NCBI GenBank assembly: GCA_045600585.1
Contig: JAZRYE010000001.1
Coordinates: 1-10,687, forward strand
Direction of reading: 5' to 3'
Source of the DNA: JAZRYE01 sp045600585
Lineage (GTDB): Bacteria; Bacillota_I; Bacilli_A; RFN20; CAG-826
Length of the DNA: 10,687 nt
Within the stretch, counting starts at the first letter, position 1. Every line of letters begins with the position of its first letter. The notes under the pieces are model-generated. The model saw only the letters and a list, made by a program, of their open reading frames with translations, was not told the origin of the DNA and searched no databases. The translations under genes and the position numbers were made by a program. Shown here piece by piece: positions 6,546-10,687 of this stretch.

Positions 6546-8372
6546 TTATTCTACGATAAATCCTTGTCCCTTCGCATCAGTTTCTGCGTAGACACCCATT
6601 GGTTCATTTTCTTTATCCAACCATTTAACAATAGTTGCGTATTCAAAATTATTGTCAAAATGTTGGCCATCCCAAGAAGAAAAGTTGACTTGAGTTTTGT
6701 CTAATGACCATTTAAATACTGCGACATATGGACTACTAGAACCATCATTAACAACTTGTCTAGTTGTACCTGTTCCATCAGGATTAAATGTCATAGTTGT
6801 TGTATATCCATATGGGGAATAATGCTTAAATGTGTGTGAAGTTAAGAATGAAGTTGCATCGAGTTCAGGATCTAAAACATAGAACTCTTTAGTTGCTGTA
6901 ACTTCTGGAGTGACATAAGAAGAAATAGTAATCGTTGCTTTACCTTCTTTTTTGGGAGTTAAAGTAATCGTATTATCACCATTCGCAGTAACTTCTAATA
7001 CTGATGGATCGCTACTAGTCGCGGTGACAACTTGAGCAACTTTACTTGGAGAAATTGCTGCTTCCCAAGTGTAAGTTGAAGAAGTATTTAAGCCGTAATT
7101 TAAATACATATTTGTCTTTGGAACAAATGAAACTCTTTCAGCTTGAGCTTCAGTAATTGTTACTTCAACACTGACAGTAGTTAAATAATAAACACCAGAA
7201 ATCTTTTTATAATAAGAGAATTTTAAAGTTGTTTTACCAACTCCAACAATTTCAAATACACCAGAATTATTTAATTCAACAACAGTTTCATCTGATGAAG
7301 ATACACTGGAAATAGAGATATCTAAAGCTTTGCTTGGAGAATATTTTTCTGCATATGGGAAAATATATGAGCAAGAAGCAGGGACTCCTGCTGCATCAAC
7401 AACAATGTCGTTGAATTTTGAATCTCTTGCTTTAAGTCCAATCTTACTAATTGACGCTAAGGCATATGTATCAACTTTTAAAACATCACTACCTTTTTGA
7501 GCAGGTCTTTCTTCATATTCATTATTTGCTTCTAAAGCAACTGTTGATGTATAAGAAGATTCATTATCGCTTTCAGTAGAAGAATATGAATGTTTAAAGC
7601 TAACGATATTATTTTTTTCTGCATTTAATGTATACATCAAACTGACTTGTTCAGTAACAATATGACCATCTGCAGAATATGAATATTCAGCATCAAATGA
7701 ATATATATGATTGTTGTTACTATCAACATCAACAATAAGAGAATCTAAACCTAATTGAGTGATGTAATAGTTGCTTGCTAATGTGCTATCAATAAAGTCT
7801 TCAACACGTTTAGCCAAACTATCGACAGTGTAGTATTGATATTCATCTTCTAGAATGTATTGATTTCTTGATAAACCAGCTTTTTCTGCTTCTTGTTCAT
7901 TACGTAAGATAAATTTCTTACTCATTGAATCGCTATACATTGATTTAAAAGATGCATCATTTTGATAATCTCTAATCTCAACATACATTGGATATGTTTC
8001 TTGAACACCACCAAAGTCATAAACATCTTCAGTTGTAGTTTTAACAGCTTTAAAAGTGTCATTTAATGTAGCTTCACCATTGATAGTTTGTTCATAAGTT
8101 CCAACGCTTGAAGAGCTCTTATCTTCATATACTTGTGTTGTCGTTGTTTTGACTTCTTTAATAGCCCCACCAATAATGGTTTCTTTATAGTTTTGTTTAC
8201 TAACATGGCTATATTCGTTTTGTTCTAAAGAAACTAACTCTCTATAAGCATTTTCAAAAGTAACCTTATTTTTCTTTTCTTCTTCACTAGTAGAAGCAGA
8301 TGATTGGCCACCTCCACAGCTAGGAATAATTAATACAAATAATGGAATAAGTGTCTTTAATTTATTTTTCAT
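6546..8372 (-). CDS. large surface lipoprotein with two BIG2-type Ig-like domains
   Basis: This 608-residue exported protein starts with a lipoprotein signal peptide, basic MKNKLK then a hydrophobic stretch ending at PSC, with lipidated Cys19 followed by a Gly/Ser linker. The region from about 35 to 290 is an unrecognised beta-rich domain with a YxxN-patterned strand segment (241-265). Two tandem Ig-like domains resembling bacterial Ig group 2 follow, at about 328-406 (VSSSDETVVELNNSGVFEI, then GVGKTTLKF) and 415-499 (ATSSDPSVLEV, then KKEGKATITI). Both carry the SSDxxVxEV and G(x)(A/T)T(I/L) hallmarks. A C-terminal beta domain (about 505-608) has lipocalin-like FNPDGTGTT strands. It should sit on the outer face of the membrane and bind a polymer, surface or partner. 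A perfect AGGAGG lies 8 bases before the ATG. It is the first gene of the five-gene operon. No enzyme motif was seen; binding partner unknown. Confidence 0.85.
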   Translation of the reverse strand: MKNKLKTLIPLFVLIIPSCGGGQSSASTSEEEKKNKVTFENAYRELVSLEQNEYSHVSKQNYKETIIGGAIKEVKTTTTQVYEDKSSSSVGTYEQTINGEATLNDTFKAVKTTTEDVYDFGGVQETYPMYVEIRDYQNDASFKSMYSDSMSKKFILRNEQEAEKAGLSRNQYILEDEYQYYTVDSLAKRVEDFIDSTLASNYYITQLGLDSLIVDVDSNNNHIYSFDAEYSYSADGHIVTEQVSLMYTLNAEKNNIVSFKHSYSSTESDNESSYTSTVALEANNEYEERPAQKGSDVLKVDTYALASISKIGLKARDSKFNDIVVDAAGVPASCSYIFPYAEKYSPSKALDISISSVSSSDETVVELNNSGVFEIVGVGKTTLKFSYYKKISGVYYLTTVSVEVTITEAQAERVSFVPKTNMYLNYGLNTSSTYTWEAAISPSKVAQVVTATSSDPSVLEVTANGDNTITLTPKKEGKATITISSYVTPEVTATKEFYVLDPELDATSFLTSHTFKHYSPYGYTTTMTFNPDGTGTTRQVVNDGSSSPYVAVFKWSLDKTQVNFSSWDGQHFDNNFEYATIVKWLDKENEPMGVYAETDAKGQGFIVE

Positions 8373-8397
8373 AATTAAAGCCTCCTAAATATTTATC

Positions 8398-8427
8398 ATT
8401 ATAAATGAAAATATATAAGAGTATAAT
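8398..8427. promoter_or_regulatory. divergent promoter pair between lipoprotein operons
   Basis: The 64-bp gap between the two start codons contains two perfect TATAAT boxes facing outward: minus strand at 8398-8403 and plus strand at 8422-8427, with 18 bp between them. Each box lies where the other promoter's -35 would fall (TTATAC and TTATAA), so the two promoters overlap and probably compete. The minus-strand transcript would start near 8391 and has an AGGAGG at 8381-8386. The plus-strand transcript would start near 8434, only a few bases before the ATG at 8437, leaving no room for a ribosome site. The -35 boxes are poor and the region is AT-rich, so this is a moderate call. Confidence 0.5.
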
Positions 8428-8436
8428 GAATTTATT

Positions 8437-9207
8437 ATGAAATCGAAATTATTACTTTTATTATTAGTCACATTGCCATTAATAAGTTGTGGCAAGCCAA
8501 AAGAATCCAGCGAAGGAACAACTTCTATTGAAGAATCATCTTCTCTAGAATTACCAGAAATTCCTGAAGTGTTCTATGGAAAATGGTATATGCACACTTC
8601 CTCCGTATTTAATACAAATACAGAATTCACAATCAATAACGATGACACATTAACATTAAATGGTTATGCATTTGCATATCAAGGTAACTATGATGTCTAT
8701 GATGATGCTTTCTTATGGAAATATTCATCAATGATTTTTATTGCTTCTTATGATTCTGAAGATGGTTCATTAGACTTCGGATTCCAATATGGAGAAACTT
8801 CCGATATTGGTATTGCTAAAAAAGAACCATACTCTCAATGGGATTATATTGGACAAGATTGGCCAATGGAGAAAACTAATGAATATTTAGGAACAACTGG
8901 CAGTTTACCTGTTTACCAATCTAATCTTTATTATTTAGATTTATTCAATTCATCTTTATATGACTGTAGGTCAGTAGAAATTGAAGCACATAACACAAAT
9001 AAAGAATACTTCACTAGTTATCTAGATTTATTAATTTCTGATCATAATTTTGTGTTCAAATCATACGATGGAAATGTCAAAAATAACACATTCTATGCTG
9101 GCTATGATAAGGGTCATACTTATTCCGTCAGATTCTATTTCGACGCAAGTGAAAATGAAGCATGGTTATTTGTTTACAAATACAATACAGCAATTGCAGG
9201 AGAATAG
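8437..9207 (+). CDS. lipoprotein with lipocalin-like beta domain
   Basis: This 256-residue predicted lipoprotein has a signal peptide MKSKLLLLLLVTLPLISC, with lipidated Cys18, followed by a Ser/Glu-rich linker to about residue 42. The domain that follows opens FYGKWYM (46-52), with the GxW start common in lipocalin-like barrels. Alternating beta strands then continue (EFTINNDDTLTLNG, 63-76; IASYDSEDGSLDFGF, 102-116). A second half (about 150-256) is also beta-rich, rich in Tyr, Asp and Asn, and I do not recognise it. It has no enzyme motif; a surface-exposed binding role is inferred from export alone. No Shine-Dalgarno is seen before the ATG, and a TATAAT box ends only 9 bases upstream, so translation may be near-leaderless. 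The downstream lipoprotein gene begins 3 bp after the stop. The resemblance to the C-terminal domain of the divergent large lipoprotein is weak. Confidence 0.75.
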   Translation: MKSKLLLLLLVTLPLISCGKPKESSEGTTSIEESSSLELPEIPEVFYGKWYMHTSSVFNTNTEFTINNDDTLTLNGYAFAYQGNYDVYDDAFLWKYSSMIFIASYDSEDGSLDFGFQYGETSDIGIAKKEPYSQWDYIGQDWPMEKTNEYLGTTGSLPVYQSNLYYLDLFNSSLYDCRSVEIEAHNTNKEYFTSYLDLLISDHNFVFKSYDGNVKNNTFYAGYDKGHTYSVRFYFDASENEAWLFVYKYNTAIAGE

Positions 9208-9210
9208 AGT

Positions 9211-10029
9211 ATGAAAAAATCCACAATTTTATTACTACCATTACTTCTATTAGTTGGATGTAAAAATAACGAAACAAGTTCTGAATTAACCGAAGAAGAA
9301 AAGTTTGATAAATTAATCACTACATTATTCGATTTAGAAGGATCAATTGTAAGTGAAAATAAAGTAACACTTAAAACAGTTTCTTACTTAACTTCTGGTA
9401 ATGATTATTTTGATATGGTCATTAAATATGATGAAACATTAACAAAATATAAGCGCGAATCATCTTATCTACTAGATGAAGTTGGAACTGAATCATATTT
9501 AAACGATGATGAAAGCGTTTCTTCCTCAAGCCCATTCCATAAACAAAGATACAATGACAGCAAATATCAATATGAAGTAATTGCTTATACAAATTCATCC
9601 GAGTTTGAAAGTTATTCGAAAAAATACGCATATAACGAAGCAACATTAGATGATTTTTATGCAGTCGGATTTGCTCAAGAAACTAAAACAAATTTTGAAT
9701 TAATTTCTTCTTTAAAAGACAAAAAAGATGAATTTGAATACGATATAACAAATCTCGATTGTGTTACAAAAGATGGTAAATTGACATTCTCTTATGAAGT
9801 AAGAAATTATCAAATCTTTGAAAGAGGGCAAAGATCTTTAGCTGAACAAATTAATTATTCATATCAATTTAATATAAATAATAATAAATGCACATCATAT
9901 TCACTTTTATATGAATATAAAATATATGCAGCAGACGTTGCCATTCAAAAAATGAACGTTGAAATAACAAGTCAAATTACAACTGGAAATCTTCAAGAAT
10001 ATCAAGGTAATCCATTAGTAATTGAATAG
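9211..10029 (+). CDS. lipoprotein, related to N-terminal part of the divergent large lipoprotein
   Basis: This 272-residue predicted lipoprotein starts MKKSTILLLPLLLLVGC with a canonical LVGC lipobox and lipidated Cys17. An acidic linker (ETSSELTEEEK) follows, then one long beta-rich domain with many Tyr, Ser and Asn. No catalytic motif is visible. The segment EQINYSYQFNINNN with S229 and Y234 (from residue 212) lines up with EQVSLMYTLNAEKNN of the 608-residue lipoprotein (from residue 241): E, Q, Y, N, N, S and Y are identical in register. Both proteins also have a TSEEEK/LTEEEK-type linker after the lipid anchor. This suggests paralogy, but at low identity. It is cotranscribed with the gene before it: the gap is 3 bp and its AGGAG site (9198-9202) sits inside the end of that gene. 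Function is unknown. Confidence 0.72.
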   Translation: MKKSTILLLPLLLLVGCKNNETSSELTEEEKFDKLITTLFDLEGSIVSENKVTLKTVSYLTSGNDYFDMVIKYDETLTKYKRESSYLLDEVGTESYLNDDESVSSSSPFHKQRYNDSKYQYEVIAYTNSSEFESYSKKYAYNEATLDDFYAVGFAQETKTNFELISSLKDKKDEFEYDITNLDCVTKDGKLTFSYEVRNYQIFERGQRSLAEQINYSYQFNINNNKCTSYSLLYEYKIYAADVAIQKMNVEITSQITTGNLQEYQGNPLVIE

Positions 10030-10043
10030 AAAATGCTCCATTC

Positions 10044-10084
10044 GTGTGTACATTATAAAACATTATAATTATGCAAATACACAC
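10044..10084. repeat. long imperfect hairpin downstream of the lipoprotein genes
   Basis: GTGTGTA (10044-10050) is the exact reverse complement of TACACAC (10078-10084). Inside, CAT/ATG (10051-10053 with 10071-10073) and TATAA/TTATA continue the stem around an AACA loop, with small bulges only on the right arm. It starts 14 bp after the lipoprotein stop, where a terminator would be expected, but no T-run follows on either strand. It could be a weak or processed 3' end, or an element end. Confidence 0.45.
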
Positions 10085-10086
10085 TA

Positions 10087-10169
10087 AATACATTGCGTAA
10101 ATATAGTAATATTCAAAATTAATACAATGCGCTTTTTAGTATAAATGCGGTATATTTACTTTGCGCAAA
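10087..10169. repeat. inverted and direct repeats upstream of the broken ATPase gene
   Basis: GTAAATATA (10097-10105) is inverted as TATATTTAC (10151-10159). AATACATTGCG (from 10088) recurs as AATACAATGCG (from 10121). A perfect 10-bp palindrome TTTGCGCAAA lies at 10160-10169, just before the ribosome site. Taken together this could be an operator or the remains of a mobile-element end. No convincing -35/-10 pair could be set, though TATAAA near 10140 is a possible -10. Confidence 0.3.
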
Positions 10170-10174
10170 AAAAT

Positions 10175-10181
10175 GAGGTGG
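10175..10181 (+). promoter_or_regulatory. ribosome binding site fixing the ATPase start
   Basis: GAGGTGG is placed 6 bases before the ATG at 10188. It decides the start in favour of this ATG over the in-frame TTG at 10161 and ATG at 10173, which precede or overlap the site. The resulting N-terminus MIFKRKAYNKLLDWK matches the way this ATPase family usually begins. Confidence 0.7.
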
Positions 10182-10187
10182 CTGTTA

Positions 10188-10490
10188 ATGATTTTTAAAA
10201 GAAAAGCATATAATAAACTATTGGATTGGAAGAACAAATCGGATGGAAGAACAGCACTTTTAATTGAGGGCGCAAGGAGAATTGGGAAATCTACTTTGGT
10301 TGAGGATTTTGCAAAGAAAAATTATAAAAGATATATATTAATTGATTTCGCATTTGCGACCAAAAACATTAAGAGTATTTTTGAAAATGCCCTGGATAGC
10401 TTAGATACTTTCTTTATGCTATTATCATTTGAAACTGGAATATCACTTTATGAAAGAGAATCCTTGATCATTAAGTGTGAAAATTGTTAA
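10188..10490 (+). pseudogene. AAA ATPase (DUF4143-associated type), truncated after Walker A
   Basis: This is a 100-codon remnant of an ATPase family whose complete members are about 400-450 residues, an AAA module followed by DUF4143. The start MIFKRKAYNKLLDWK is typical, and Walker A reads GARRIGKST (28-36) with Lys34. The next strand YILIDFA (49-55) and the segment ending LYERESLII (88-95) also follow the family. In complete proteins LII is followed by an aromatic residue and the Walker B Asp-Glu; here the frame instead reads KCENC and stops. The break is therefore at about 10472, and sensor, lid and DUF4143 parts are all missing. No continuation is visible in other frames up to the window end, so this is a deletion or insertion rather than a simple frameshift. 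Without Walker B it should not hydrolyse ATP. In the family the role is unclear, often suspected to be in mobile or toxin-antitoxin-like loci. Confidence 0.8.
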
Positions 10491-10566
10491 TTCAGACAAT
10501 CTATACTCTGATATTGTAAGTGTAATCGATTCTTCTTATTCAATTGCAAATAGTACCAACGCATAA
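10468..10566 (+). other. short open stretch, possible 3' end of another gene
   Basis: In the +1 frame relative to the ATPase, the codons from 10468 to a TAA at 10564-10566 read on without a stop: SLSVKIVNSDNLYSDIV, then SVIDSSYSIANSTNA. It begins next to the point where ATPase similarity ends and has no start codon context of its own, so it would be a C-terminal tail brought in by rearrangement. Low-complexity Ser/Asn/Asp tails directly before structured RNA are seen at the ends of some TnpB nucleases, which is why I suspect one. It is too short to identify, and chance is quite possible. Confidence 0.25.
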
Positions 10567-10586
10567 AATACGTTGTACTGACTAAA

Positions 10587-10674
10587 CCCTATAAGGGCTA
10601 ATACTCCACAGACCCTCAAGGGTCATATGTGGACTGACAACCGTGATTCTCACTCTAGCTACCCTTAAAAGGGT
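10587..10674 (+). ncRNA. cluster of CCCT/AGGG hairpins, candidate structured RNA or transposon right end
   Basis: Four stem-loops follow each other. The first is CCCT/AGGG (10587-10597, loop ATA). The second is a compound stem with TCCACA (10605-10610) pairing TGTGGA (10628-10633), enclosing GACCC/GGGTC (10611-10615 with 10620-10624, loop TCAA). The third is a small GTGA/TCAC (10643-10653, loop TTC). The fourth is ACCCT/AGGGT (10661-10674, loop TAAA). The hexamer ACTGAC precedes two of them (10577 and 10633). This density of GC stems in an AT-rich setting points to a structured RNA or DNA element. Position after a truncated gene suggests a TnpB-type guide RNA scaffold at an element's right end, as an inference. 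No match to tRNA, tmRNA or a known riboswitch was recognised. Confidence 0.4.
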
Positions 10675-10687
10675 CTTTATATTCTTT
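10661..10687 (+). terminator. possible intrinsic terminator at the window edge
   Basis: The stem ACCCT/AGGGT (loop TAAA, 10661-10674) is followed by CTTTATATTCTTT to the end of the window. The stem is short (5 bp) and the T-run is interrupted, so it would be a weak terminator for plus-strand transcription. The same hairpin could instead be the last stem of the structured element described just upstream. Confidence 0.35.

Noticed and set aside
9422..9646. Minus-strand open frame within the 272-residue lipoprotein gene
   Set aside because: It lies wholly antisense to a better-supported exported protein and has unlikely composition.
10161..10187. TTG start for the ATPase with nine extra N-terminal residues
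   Set aside because: It would place the strong GAGGTGG ribosome site inside the coding region; the ATG at 10188 sits correctly behind it and gives the family's usual N-terminus.
167..10490. Alternative genetic code (TGA as Trp), suggested by the absence of TGA stops among ten visible stop codons
   Set aside because: The many Trp residues in the intact genes are all TGG and no gene needs TGA read-through; few TGA stops are unsurprising in AT-rich Bacilli.
10580..10680. CRISPR-like array from the repeated CCCT/AGGG units
   Set aside because: The units are hairpins with differing loops and irregular spacing, not identical direct repeats with uniform spacers.
10567..10687. Group I intron (IStron-like) at the right edge
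   Set aside because: Stems are present, but I could not find the conserved P7/P3 core motifs of group I introns in the visible part.

Overview
The window reads as a chromosomal segment of a low-GC, AT-rich Gram-positive bacterium, most likely a host-associated member of the Bacilli (Erysipelotrichia/RF39-like lineages would fit). The reasons are AT-rich codons throughout, AGGAGG-type ribosome binding sites, three Gram-positive-style lipoproteins and a cytoplasmic GH36 alpha-galactosidase. All Trp codons in the intact genes are TGG, so the standard bacterial code applies. Species assignment is inference.

Layout. Positions 1-137 hold the 5' end of an IS607-type serine recombinase (minus strand), running off the left edge. 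At 167-1821 (minus) lies a tightly coupled pair: an ADP-ribosylglycohydrolase (DraG family) whose stop overlaps the GTG start of a membrane-anchored HNH endonuclease. At 1888-8372 (minus) five genes with gaps of only 1-15 bp look like one operon. In transcription order they are a large Ig-like (BIG2) lipoprotein, a six-helix membrane diguanylate cyclase (GGDEF), a TIGR04076 small protein, an NAD(P)-dependent malic enzyme and a GH36 alpha-galactosidase. A 64-bp divergent promoter region (8373-8436) separates this operon from two plus-strand lipoprotein genes (8437-10029), a second short operon.

From 10030 to the right edge the character changes. A 158-bp intergenic stretch is rich in inverted repeats. 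It precedes an AAA ATPase of the DUF4143-associated type that is broken after 95 recognisable residues, just before its Walker B motif. Beyond the break come a short out-of-frame open stretch and a cluster of CCCT/AGGG hairpins ending in a T-rich run. This right edge looks like a mobile-element scar; a TnpB-type right end with its guide-RNA scaffold is my leading but unproven reading.

How the genes may work together. The five-gene operon pairs an exported surface lipoprotein and c-di-GMP signalling with central carbon enzymes (malate to pyruvate, alpha-galactoside hydrolysis). The divergent lipoproteins appear to be distant relatives of parts of the large lipoprotein, so the locus may be a small cell-surface module. 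The hydrolase/HNH pair is a separate unit, possibly related to nucleic-acid or ADP-ribose based conflict. The functional links are inference from gene order only.
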